The notes under the pieces: generated by a model
Seen by the model: only the letters and a program-made list of their open reading frames with translations
The model's database searches: none
What the model was told of the DNA's origin: nothing
DNA from: Sunxiuqinia sp965230765
GTDB taxonomy: Bacteria > Bacteroidota > Bacteroidia > Bacteroidales > Prolixibacteraceae
DNA: 64,000 nucleotides
NCBI GenBank assembly: GCA_965230765.1
Contig: CBDDLR010000001.1
Location: 1,178,001-1,242,000, forward strand
Reading direction: 5' to 3'
Shown here: positions 44,860 through 53,236 of the stretch, one piece after another
Layout: each line of letters opens with the position of its first letter
Position numbering within the stretch: position 1 is the stretch's first letter
Made by a program: the position numbers and the translations under genes

Positions 44860-46806
44860 CTATCTAGATTGATAATTACAATATGATGTAATTTCTCTCT
44901 CGGTATTTTTATCATTTAGCACAAATACGGTGTAATTTTTTCCTCCCGGATAAACACGTAAAACAATGTGCCCTTGGGTTGCTTTGTAAGCTTCTTCTAT
45001 ATTCCCGCCAATAACCAGCTTGGTGGCTCCAAGAATCGATGTTGAGAAAACATTTCGTTCTCCCGGATAAAGTTCCTGCGACATGATGCGGCGCAATACA
45101 TTGTCGTCAGGATGGTCGGCTGACCAACTGGGCTGTAGCCAAACCCGAGGCTGTAGTGCCGATACAAAAATTTTGTTCTGGGAATCACGGTTGCCGTGGT
45201 GATTTAAAACCGCTGCATCAACAGCTCCTATATGTGGAGCTACCTTGGTTTCCATGCTGTTCATATCAGTTTCACCTAAGTTATTTATTCCACTGATATC
45301 GCCACCTGCGTAATAATCAAAATCACCATAACTGATTTTAAAGCCTGCACTTAAATTATTTTCACCAGGGTATTCCCCCGCTTTGAATTTTTCAAAAACT
45401 ATTTTGCCATCTTCATTAGTAATTATACCATTCACAAAAACGTTACGAAAGGTGAAATTGAAAGCATCATTTTCAAGTAATTTGAATTGCGATATAGACC
45501 CGACTTCAAAATCTTCGTATTTTAAACCTTGTCGTCTCTGATAGTTGATAAACTCCCAGTATTCTTCCAGTGTTTGAATCATGGAATACTTATCATCCCT
45601 CAACCCGAATTTTTTCTGAACCTTGGGATCATCAAGTTTTATAGGAAAGTTCGCTCCTCGATCAACCAGCTTTTTTATGGGAATAATACTTCCCAATTCC
45701 ATTACACCAGTAAGTGCGTAATTGCCTTCGCTGTGCTGCTTTTTTGTTTTGTCAAGTTCCCCAAAATGATCATCGTGAAAATGTGTAATTAGGGCATAAT
45801 CGAAATAAGGATTACAATCTTTTGGATTGTGTTGGTAAACGTAATCGACAACCCACTGTGCAGGAGACTTTGAATTATTTGGTAAAGCCGGAGTATTTCG
45901 TTTTGATAACGTGCGGGGATGTTTTTCGGACATATCTCCCATATCAACCAGCATGGTTGTTCCATCAGGGAAAGTCAACATCGAAACATTACCTCGTCCT
46001 GTATTAATGTGGTGAATATCGAAACAACCTTCGAACCACGTAGGAAGTGATTGACCAATCAAGTAGGATTGCAGGTATTTTTGAACAATCGTTGGCTTAT
46101 CGGAATTAATGTAATCAACTCCTGCTTTAACCAGGAACTCGTACATTTTCTCGCTGTCACCTGAATTCCAAAACCTTACTGGTACATTCCTGGTGTGGCA
46201 CTCTTTTAAGAATAAAACTATATTTTGTTCTTCTGTTAGTGGAATTTTGCCTTCACCACGCCATCGTGTAAATTTTGATAGGTTTTGGCTTATCAAGGCA
46301 ATTCTATTTCCTCCGGGACCATCTACATCAATAGGTTTTCGTCCATCGAACCAAATAAAATTAGCATATTCGGAATACGTTGAGGGCTTAGGTCGATTCC
46401 CTGAAATAACTACCTGAACCCCATCTTTAGAGAAAAGTTCAGGATACTTTTCCAACGTTTTCTGGATTTTTTTTGAGGTTGAAACCGATTCAGATTTAAT
46501 GTCGATCATAAAATGAAACTCATGTTCAACATCCTTTTCAGAAAGGTATTTTTTTAGAGGAAGAATATATTGATCTTCAAATGTGTTTCCTTTTTTAATT
46601 TCTGCTTTGGTGTGTGCAACCAGTAGTTTTCCATCTTGCAAAAACAAATCAATTTCAATCGATTTGGCTCCGGCTTCCAAAGCTCCAACGAGGGGTTTTT
46701 CCTGCAAATAATCATTGTGCGAATGGACAAAAGGGACAGCCGAAAATTGTTGTGCAGAAGCACAAAATACTGTTAAAACAAATAGAATCAGAACAGATAT
46801 CTTCAT
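44860..46806 (-). CDS. Secreted GDPD-like / metallo-beta-lactamase fusion
   Basis: 648 residues, signal peptide ending FCASAQ. The N-terminal TIM-barrel glycerophosphodiesterase-like domain (about 20-255) shows VHSHNDYLQ and SIEIDLFLQDGKLLVAH (His, Glu, Asp, His). The C-terminal metallo-beta-lactamase domain (about 260-630) shows THFHDDHFGEL, GGDISG and LNHHGN. Both metal centres look intact. A GDPD-like domain should split glycerol- or lipid-headgroup phosphodiesters. The MBL half recalls cyclic or linear phosphodiesterases such as PhnP, though that analogy is inference. 3 bp after the metallophosphatase gene. Confidence 0.85.
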   Translation of the reverse strand: MKISVLILFVLTVFCASAQQFSAVPFVHSHNDYLQEKPLVGALEAGAKSIEIDLFLQDGKLLVAHTKAEIKKGNTFEDQYILPLKKYLSEKDVEHEFHFMIDIKSESVSTSKKIQKTLEKYPELFSKDGVQVVISGNRPKPSTYSEYANFIWFDGRKPIDVDGPGGNRIALISQNLSKFTRWRGEGKIPLTEEQNIVLFLKECHTRNVPVRFWNSGDSEKMYEFLVKAGVDYINSDKPTIVQKYLQSYLIGQSLPTWFEGCFDIHHINTGRGNVSMLTFPDGTTMLVDMGDMSEKHPRTLSKRNTPALPNNSKSPAQWVVDYVYQHNPKDCNPYFDYALITHFHDDHFGELDKTKKQHSEGNYALTGVMELGSIIPIKKLVDRGANFPIKLDDPKVQKKFGLRDDKYSMIQTLEEYWEFINYQRRQGLKYEDFEVGSISQFKLLENDAFNFTFRNVFVNGIITNEDGKIVFEKFKAGEYPGENNLSAGFKISYGDFDYYAGGDISGINNLGETDMNSMETKVAPHIGAVDAAVLNHHGNRDSQNKIFVSALQPRVWLQPSWSADHPDDNVLRRIMSQELYPGERNVFSTSILGATKLVIGGNIEEAYKATQGHIVLRVYPGGKNYTVFVLNDKNTEREITSYCNYQSR

Positions 46807-46809
46807 TTT

Positions 46810-48474
46810 CTAATCTTTTCTTTTTTCGTAAAAGTCAATCATATTACCATCTGAATTATATGTATCTATTCGAATCGAATTTTTGTAGATATTCGCAATT
46901 AAATAATGATATCCGCGAAATGTTTTTGCTGAGAACCAGGTGCGGTGCGGTGCAAAATCTTCCATATTTCCACCAGCGCCTCCGGCAATAATATAGGTGG
47001 TTCCTTTTTCTAAGTCAATTTTGTTGTTTTTCAGCGGATAAGTACGTTCGTAACAATGCAAATGCCCGTAGGTTACAAAATCAACATTGTACTTGTCGAA
47101 CAATGGAACTAACTTCCGAACTTTTGGGTCACCCTGATCACCAGGACCTTCCCACGTATTGCCATAATCATCTTCATCGGAAGAGAAAGGTGCGTAATGC
47201 ATAGCAACAATCTTCCAGGTGGCGGTTGATTTCATCAATTGGTTTTCAAGCCAAACATATTGTCGTTTATCAGGAGCAAGTTCGTCTTTTTCATAGCTGT
47301 TTAAAACAAAAATATCGGTATTGCCCCAGCTGTATTTGTAAAAGCCATCTTTGCCAGGTGGATTAAAATACTTGTTGAACCAATGAAGATCTGCATCGCC
47401 ATTTCCAGCAACAGGAATAACCGGAACTCGTTGCATTAGTTCATTTGTACCGGCGAATAATTCCAATGTCCATTGATCTTTATAATTTTTCCAACCTCCA
47501 TCAGTTATGTCGCCCAATATCACAAAAAAGTCTGGACGATTTTCCCATAGCTGGCAAGAGATTTGTGCATTTACGAATGGTCTTGCTTCGGTATCGGCAA
47601 TTATCCCTATACGGAATGCTTCATTTTCGTTTTGTGCTGTTTTAAACGAAAGCTTCGTAGTAGAAATTACTTTTCCTGAAACCGCAACTTCTACCTCAGC
47701 ATAATAGTTTGTTCCTTCTTCGAGGTTTTCGATCTGTAAGTTTTGCAATGTTTTTGGTTCGTTTAACTCAATCGTGCTTTTTAACGGATAGGCTGTGCCA
47801 TATTTAACAGTCCCGGTGGAGGGTTGATTGCTTTCCCAGCACAGATTTACAGATTTTTTTGTTGGCAAGGATAAGAAAGGCTTTACAATAAGTTGTGTCT
47901 CGGTACCTGGTAGAGTGCCATTTTTAAGTGCTTCGGAATAGATGTTTAGTTGCCTGTTAATTTCGTTTTTTGAAAGTGGGGAACTGTAAATGGTATACTC
48001 TTTAACAAGGTCGTTCAATTGGATGTGTTTTTCAAAAGGTGCCAACATTTTTACTTCAAAAAAATCGGAAGTGCTTTCTAAAACCGTTGAAATAACTTGC
48101 TTGCCATTATCGAAAATAGTAATGTAGTTGTTTTCAAAATTTACCACAAAATGATGGTAATATTTTTGAATCCCTTTTTCAACTTTGACAATTACAGTAC
48201 CAGACTTAATTTGGTCGTTAAAGCATTTTAAAACTTGCTTTTCGCCAAAATTAAGTTCAAATCCAACTGGCGTGTTTATATGGTCTACAAAAAGGCACTC
48301 GAACGAAAAATCCTTAATTGGTTCTTTTAAAACAATTTTCTCTTCATAAAAATCCTGCGACTTTTCGTTAAGTGTATACGTTCTGTGAAGTGTTTTCTTT
48401 TCGACAATTTGTTGTGCTTGCACGAATACTGGGAACAAGCACAATACCAATAATATTTTTACAATTTGTGTCAT
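46810..48474 (-). CDS. Secreted calcineurin-like metallophosphoesterase
   Basis: 554 residues, signal peptide ending FVQAQ. An N-terminal concanavalin-like sandwich (about 25-170) and a purple-acid-phosphatase-type N-terminal FN3 domain (about 195-285, VNLCWESNQPSTGTVKYG) precede the phosphatase (about 290-550). Metal motifs are IIADTEAR, ILGDITDGG, AGNGDAD, MHYAP and YGHLHCYER. Two positions are unusual: the first motif has DTE where DxH/DxG is common, and GNH(D/E) reads GNGD. It should remove phosphate from organophosphates outside the cytoplasm. First gene of a two-gene unit with the GDPD-MBL fusion. Confidence 0.86.
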   Translation of the reverse strand: MTQIVKILLVLCLFPVFVQAQQIVEKKTLHRTYTLNEKSQDFYEEKIVLKEPIKDFSFECLFVDHINTPVGFELNFGEKQVLKCFNDQIKSGTVIVKVEKGIQKYYHHFVVNFENNYITIFDNGKQVISTVLESTSDFFEVKMLAPFEKHIQLNDLVKEYTIYSSPLSKNEINRQLNIYSEALKNGTLPGTETQLIVKPFLSLPTKKSVNLCWESNQPSTGTVKYGTAYPLKSTIELNEPKTLQNLQIENLEEGTNYYAEVEVAVSGKVISTTKLSFKTAQNENEAFRIGIIADTEARPFVNAQISCQLWENRPDFFVILGDITDGGWKNYKDQWTLELFAGTNELMQRVPVIPVAGNGDADLHWFNKYFNPPGKDGFYKYSWGNTDIFVLNSYEKDELAPDKRQYVWLENQLMKSTATWKIVAMHYAPFSSDEDDYGNTWEGPGDQGDPKVRKLVPLFDKYNVDFVTYGHLHCYERTYPLKNNKIDLEKGTTYIIAGGAGGNMEDFAPHRTWFSAKTFRGYHYLIANIYKNSIRIDTYNSDGNMIDFYEKRKD

Positions 48475-48648
48475 ACTGATTCTTATTTTTAAAATCCGAC
48501 GGACATTCTAACCGCAGGATAATCATTAATTAATTAATCTACTTGAATGAAAAAACTGTATTAAGCTTTTATTTCAAAGCCTAAGCCCAAACTACTAGTT
48601 TAGTCCGGATTTATTCATTTGATGTGTGAGTCCTAAATTAGATTTTGC

Positions 48649-48656
48649 CAAATTTA
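48649..48656 (-). promoter_or_regulatory. Possible TAnnTTTG box upstream of the metallophosphoesterase gene
   Basis: CAAATTTA on the plus strand reads TAAATTTG on the minus strand, the same octamer as at 34445. It lies 175 bp before the 48474 start and 15 bp after the PbfA-like stop. No -33 box is evident. Confidence 0.4.
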
Positions 48657-48670
48657 GCGCAAGTAACACC

Positions 48671-50020
48671 CTAGTTATTAAACTTTTGTATGGCATTTTC
48701 AAGAATGCCAAACGCTTTAATCAGTTCTTCTTTAGTTATGGTTAATGCAGGTGCAAGTGTAAGGACATTTCCTTGTGACACTTTAAAACTTAAACCATTT
48801 TTAAGGCACTCGTACATTACTTTTTCTGCAGTTTCAATAGCTTTTTCTTTTGTGGTTCTGTCTGTTACCAGTTCAACACCCCATAAAAGCCCCACACCGC
48901 GAATATTTCCAATGCAACTAAATTTTTGTTCTAATTCCTTTAGTTTCGATTCAATCCAAATGCTGTCAGCCTGTACTTTAGCCAGTAGTTTCTCATTTTC
49001 GATGAATTCGATAGCAGCTAATGCTGCTGTGCATCCCACAGGATTTTTTTCATGGGTAAAGTGTCCCAATGAAATTTCAGGGGCAATATTAAATTCCGAA
49101 CGCCCTATCATCGCAGCCATGGGAAAAATTCCTCCTCCCAGTCCTTTACCCAAACATACAATGTCGGGTTCTATGTCGTAAAGCTCAAAGGCAAATTGTT
49201 TGCCTGTTCGTCCCATTCCAATCGGAATTTCATCCAAAATCAGAAGGATATTATGATTGTCACAAATTTCACGAATTCTTTTCCAATATGCTTTAGAAGG
49301 GACCTGAACATCTGTGTTTCGTATGGTTTCTGAAATGAATGCACCAACGGCTCCTTCTTTTTCAACCACATATTCCAGATAGTCGGCATATTTTAACTGG
49401 TCTGCTTCCGTATCACCAAATATTCCACGATAAGTTGTTGGAGGTGGAATCCTTAAAACACCTGGCAACATAGGCCCCATATGCGTACGAAAACTGGCTT
49501 CACCTCCAGCTGAAATCGAATCGAGCGACGCACCGTGAAATGAATCCCATAACGAAACAACTTTGTGATTTCCAGTAACTGCACGTGCCAGTTTTAATGC
49601 CATCCCGATAGCAGAAGTTCCACCTGGTGCAAAAAGTACACGATAATCTTCAGATGGCATTTTGCTTACCAGTTTTTTGGCTAAATTAATTGCGGGCTCA
49701 TTGGTAAAACGTCGGGTTGAAAATGAAAGCGTATCAAGTTGTTCTTTTACCCGGTCAATTATATATTCATTTCGAAAACCAACCTGATGAACACTGTTGC
49801 CATGGAAATCAAACAATGTTTTTCCGGCAATAGTGGATATAGAACTGCCATCACATTCGCCCAACACGTCAAGACAAGGAGTAGACATGTATTGGTGGAA
49901 AAAGTATTTTGAATCTTCTTCCAGTAAGCGAAGTGTTTTTAAATCGGTAATTGAATCATTCCACTTTTCCCTTTCCGGCGAAAAGTTAATATCTCCTTCT
50001 GTTCTGAAATTGGCAGCCAT
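48671..50020 (-). CDS. PbfA-like (1-hydroxy-2-aminoethylphosphonate ammonia-lyase) candidate, copy 2
   Basis: 449-residue class III PLP enzyme with LLILDEIPIGMGRTG and CLGKGLGGGIFPMA (Schiff-base Lys). It lies 10 bp after phnW and is cotranscribed with it, which is the typical neighbourhood of pbfA. It should feed phosphonoacetaldehyde from (R)-1-hydroxy-2-aminoethylphosphonate into the pathway, bypassing the AEP-only specificity of PhnW. This copy has the stronger claim to PbfA; copy 1 at 42359 is clearly related but diverged (PGGSEAIEMA against PGGTSAIGMA). Confidence 0.8.
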   Translation of the reverse strand: MAANFRTEGDINFSPEREKWNDSITDLKTLRLLEEDSKYFFHQYMSTPCLDVLGECDGSSISTIAGKTLFDFHGNSVHQVGFRNEYIIDRVKEQLDTLSFSTRRFTNEPAINLAKKLVSKMPSEDYRVLFAPGGTSAIGMALKLARAVTGNHKVVSLWDSFHGASLDSISAGGEASFRTHMGPMLPGVLRIPPPTTYRGIFGDTEADQLKYADYLEYVVEKEGAVGAFISETIRNTDVQVPSKAYWKRIREICDNHNILLILDEIPIGMGRTGKQFAFELYDIEPDIVCLGKGLGGGIFPMAAMIGRSEFNIAPEISLGHFTHEKNPVGCTAALAAIEFIENEKLLAKVQADSIWIESKLKELEQKFSCIGNIRGVGLLWGVELVTDRTTKEKAIETAEKVMYECLKNGLSFKVSQGNVLTLAPALTITKEELIKAFGILENAIQKFNN

Positions 50021-50030
50021 GATTATAATT

Positions 50031-51146
50031 TTAAACCCAGTACATCGAATCTTTTATAGCCTTAACCAATGCACTTATATCTTCTGGATAAACTTCTCCA
50101 ATGTTCCCTATTCGAAAACACTGAAAGTCAGTTACCTTTCCGGGGTAGATTACAAAACCTCTCGATTTCATTTCGTTGTAGAATTTTACAAAATCGTAAT
50201 CGGGATGATCGGGTGAAATAAAAGTTGTAATGATTGGCGAATGTAATTCATCGGGTAGCAGTGGCTGAAATCCCAACTCACGCATTCCGGCAACCAATGT
50301 TCTTTGGTTGGTTGAGTAGCGTATAAAACGGGCATCAATTCCCTGTTCGGCATTTAGTTCAACAATTGCCTGGCGAAAAGCACGAACCACATGGGTAGGT
50401 GAAGTAAAACGCCATTTGCCGTTACTATCTTCCATAGTCCGCCATTGTGAGAATAAGTCGAGCGAAAGTGATCGCGCCCAGCCGTCACACTTTTCCAGTT
50501 CTTTGCGTTTTGCAATAATAAATCCAAATCCCGGAACTCCCTGGATGCATTTGTTAGCACTACTGATTAAATAATCTATTCCAATTTGTTCCATTTCTAT
50601 CGGAATACCGCCAAAGCTACTCATGGCATCAACAATGTATGTACGACCGTGTTTTTTTACCACATCGCCAATAGTTTCAATGTCATTTAGCATTCCCGTG
50701 GTCGTTTCACAATGCACCAATGCTACATGCGAAATATCTCCATCCTGTTCTAAAATTTCATCTACCTCTTCTATGTCATGGCGTTCCAAATCGCCTGCAT
50801 CGTAAATAACAACTGGTATTTTTAGGTATTTAGCAATGGTTGCAATACGTTGTCCGTAGGCACCGTTAGCCAAAACAAGCAACTTTCCGTCCACAGGTAA
50901 TACCGAACCAATAACCGATTCTACCGAAAAAGTACCACTCCCCTGCATTAAAACCGATGTGTATTGTTCATGGTCAACTCCTGCAAGGTTTATCAATTCA
51001 GAACGAATTTCCTGAACAATGCTGTTATAATCATCGTCCCAAGTGCACCAGTCACGCAACATTGTGGCTTTCACCGATTTTGTTGTCGATAAAGGTCCTG
51101 GTGTTAATAACAGGTAAGGATTTTCGGGAAGTTTATACGTTTTCAT
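50031..51146 (-). CDS. phnW: 2-aminoethylphosphonate-pyruvate transaminase
   Basis: 371-residue fold-type I transaminase turning 2-aminoethylphosphonate plus pyruvate into phosphonoacetaldehyde plus alanine. It opens with LLLTPGPLSTTKSVK and RDWCTWDDDYN, typical of PhnW, and shows MQGSGTFSVESV, VDAMSSFGGIP and the PLP lysine in SSANKCIQG. Length is standard. The start overlaps the transporter stop by 14 bp, and the PbfA-like gene follows 10 bp later. Confidence 0.94.
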   Translation of the reverse strand: MKTYKLPENPYLLLTPGPLSTTKSVKATMLRDWCTWDDDYNSIVQEIRSELINLAGVDHEQYTSVLMQGSGTFSVESVIGSVLPVDGKLLVLANGAYGQRIATIAKYLKIPVVIYDAGDLERHDIEEVDEILEQDGDISHVALVHCETTTGMLNDIETIGDVVKKHGRTYIVDAMSSFGGIPIEMEQIGIDYLISSANKCIQGVPGFGFIIAKRKELEKCDGWARSLSLDLFSQWRTMEDSNGKWRFTSPTHVVRAFRQAIVELNAEQGIDARFIRYSTNQRTLVAGMRELGFQPLLPDELHSPIITTFISPDHPDYDFVKFYNEMKSRGFVIYPGKVTDFQCFRIGNIGEVYPEDISALVKAIKDSMYWV

Positions 51147-52446
51147 ATTTTAACATTTTTGTAGTTTTGGGGAATAATCTTTTGTGTTTGTTTCTGATTG
51201 AAATGTACGAAACAGCACACAAGCCAATCCCTAAAAATGATAAAGAATAGGTTAAAGAACTGAAGAAATTCAACCAACTAATGTTTGGTGAAAAGAAGTT
51301 CTTCATAAGAAAGGTGGAAACGCTACCGAGGTAGCCAAATGCATCGGCTACATAAAACAAAAAGCCAATGTTGCTTACATACTTAAACGCTGCAATAAAT
51401 CGTTCGAACAAAAGCGCATGGTAGGTAATGTATCCTAAATACAGACCAAATCCCACCAAAATCATCCAGCTTACACCACCAATCAGGTTAGCTTGAAAAG
51501 CGGATGTGGCAACAATATTTATAATTAGCCCTCCTGTTATAAATACGAGCGAAGTATTTAGTGCTTTTAAGTTATCCTTAATTAATATCATTAACGATAC
51601 CACAACCAAAACCCCAATACCAACAGGAATTTCGGCGGTTGTGAAAATTTCGGGAGCATCACCCTTACCCAGTTCAATCCAAATTTCTGCTGAAAAGTTA
51701 TCGCGGATATCGCGCAAAACAGTAAGAATAATATAAGCAAGTGTAAATGGAATAATTGCAGTGGCAAATTTGGCAATAAACTGTTTTCTCTCTTGCTTGT
51801 TCATTGGAACTCGTTCGGTGCGGTGTTCCTTGTCTCGTTGGTTTGGATCTGGCAATCGGTTAAGTAGCCATACCGAAATTATAAGTGGGATTACAAAAGC
51901 CGAGGATGTAACAAAAGGCATCCAGAACTCCGAAACATTATGTTCCAGCATCAGGTATTTTCCTACAGTGCGAACAAAGCCCGATGAAAATATAAAACTA
52001 ATGCTAATTCCGGCACCGAGTAATTCAGTCATTCTGCGACCCTCGAGATAGGAGAAAACCAACCCCCAAACCACGCCAAGCGGTAGTCCGTTAAAAAATA
52101 ACCAGATAATATTATAAGGGCCAGGTGTTACTGCAAATAGCAATAATGCTACCCAGGCAATTCCAATAACAATTAAAATAGAAACAGCCCTTTTCTCGGG
52201 TTGCATCTCAGAAACAAATTTAATTCCCAGAAATTTTGAAAGGGTATAGCCAGCAACTTGCGATGTTATCAGCCAAATTTTATAATGAACCCCAAGAAAA
52301 GCCATGTCATCAAATGTAGCAGCAGTAAATGGTTTCCTGAAAGCATACATGCAGGAATAGGTTAAAAAGGAAGCTAAAACTGCGAAAACAGTAAAAGCAA
52401 GATCCCCTTTTTTCTCCAACCAATATGTAATGGTTTTGTTTTTCAT
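51133..52446 (-). CDS. MFS transporter, DUF5690-like, candidate aminophosphonate importer
   Basis: 437 residues from ATG 52446 (MKNKTITYW); the frame extends 7 codons further to 52467. About 12 transmembrane helices. The first helix region SYSCMYAFRKPFTAATF recalls the organophosphate:phosphate antiporter branch of MFS. The sequence resembles Bacteroidota DUF5690 proteins as I know them. No PhnCDE ABC transporter is present, so this is the obvious inner-membrane carrier for AEP or a related compound. First gene of transporter-phnW-pbfA. Confidence 0.8.
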   Translation of the reverse strand: MKNKTITYWLEKKGDLAFTVFAVLASFLTYSCMYAFRKPFTAATFDDMAFLGVHYKIWLITSQVAGYTLSKFLGIKFVSEMQPEKRAVSILIVIGIAWVALLLFAVTPGPYNIIWLFFNGLPLGVVWGLVFSYLEGRRMTELLGAGISISFIFSSGFVRTVGKYLMLEHNVSEFWMPFVTSSAFVIPLIISVWLLNRLPDPNQRDKEHRTERVPMNKQERKQFIAKFATAIIPFTLAYIILTVLRDIRDNFSAEIWIELGKGDAPEIFTTAEIPVGIGVLVVVSLMILIKDNLKALNTSLVFITGGLIINIVATSAFQANLIGGVSWMILVGFGLYLGYITYHALLFERFIAAFKYVSNIGFLFYVADAFGYLGSVSTFLMKNFFSPNISWLNFFSSLTYSLSFLGIGLCAVSYISIRNKHKRLFPKTTKMLKYENV

Positions 52447-52487
52447 TTTTATTCCAAAAGTTGACAAATGTGAAAACTCTTCATTTA

Positions 52488-52495
52488 CAAAGCTA
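52488..52495 (-). promoter_or_regulatory. TAnnTTTG -7 box of the transporter-phnW operon
   Basis: CAAAGCTA on plus reads TAGCTTTG on minus, 42 bp before the transporter start. Confidence 0.5.
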
Positions 52496-52620
52496 TGGTT
52501 GCAGAACCAAAGTAATGTAAATTGAACGTTAATGGAAGTTTATGAAAGTGTTTACTGACGGTCTTTTATGAATTTAGCATTAAATCGGGGCATTGTATAT
52601 TAAATTACTTGTAAACGACG

Positions 52621-52628
52621 TATATTTG
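52621..52628 (+). promoter_or_regulatory. TAnnTTTG -7 box of the second XRE-cupin gene
   Basis: TATATTTG lies 25 bp before the GTG start at 52654. It serves the XRE-phnX-adh unit. Confidence 0.55.
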
Positions 52629-52653
52629 CAAAAGTTGAATATTAGTAAACAAA

Positions 52654-53229
52654 GTGGAGAGCAGTTTATATATAAGAATTGGTAAAAAAGTAAGGGGAAT
52701 TCGTCGGCAGAATAAGAACACCCTGGTTGAAGTCTCGGAAAAGGCTGGAATAAGCAAAGGTTTATTGTCAAAAATTGAAAATGGGCGCACTATACCATCA
52801 TTACCTGTTCTTTTGCAAATTATTAAAGCTCTAGAAACTGACCTCACCTTATTTTTTGATGGAATAGCTGACATTAACTCTTATGCCTATTTGCATAAAA
52901 AATCTAATGAATATATTTATGAAGAAAAAGAAGACTCGAAAGGTTTTTCGTATTTTAACATTATGAGTGAGAATATTCAGAATGTCGCTTTTCAGACTAC
53001 TATTTTAAAACTTGAACCTGGAGCCGAGCGAGAAAAGGTAGTAACTGATGGATTTACATTCTTATATTTAATCGATGGTGAAATTGATTATATCCTGGAA
53101 AATGAAGTGATTGCTTTTAAGCAAGGTGATTCCTTGTTTTTCGATGGACGAATACCTCATGTCCCACAAAATAATACAGAAAAAACAGCTACAGTATTAG
53201 TAATTTATTTATTAACTACTTCTAATTAA
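52654..53229 (+). CDS. XRE-family regulator with C-terminal cupin domain (copy 2)
   Basis: 191 residues from a GTG start (MESSLYIRIGKKVRGIR); no nearer ATG is in frame. The HTH is about 8-62 (TLVEVSEKAGISKGLLSKIENGRTI). The cupin is about 105-188 (FLYLIDGEIDYILENEVIAFKQGDSLFFDG). It is divergent from the transporter-phnW-pbfA operon and 7 bp upstream of the phosphonatase gene, so it probably controls both. Paralogue of copy 1 at 34696. Confidence 0.92.
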   Translation: MESSLYIRIGKKVRGIRRQNKNTLVEVSEKAGISKGLLSKIENGRTIPSLPVLLQIIKALETDLTLFFDGIADINSYAYLHKKSNEYIYEEKEDSKGFSYFNIMSENIQNVAFQTTILKLEPGAEREKVVTDGFTFLYLIDGEIDYILENEVIAFKQGDSLFFDGRIPHVPQNNTEKTATVLVIYLLTTSN

Positions 53230-53236
53230 CAAACGC

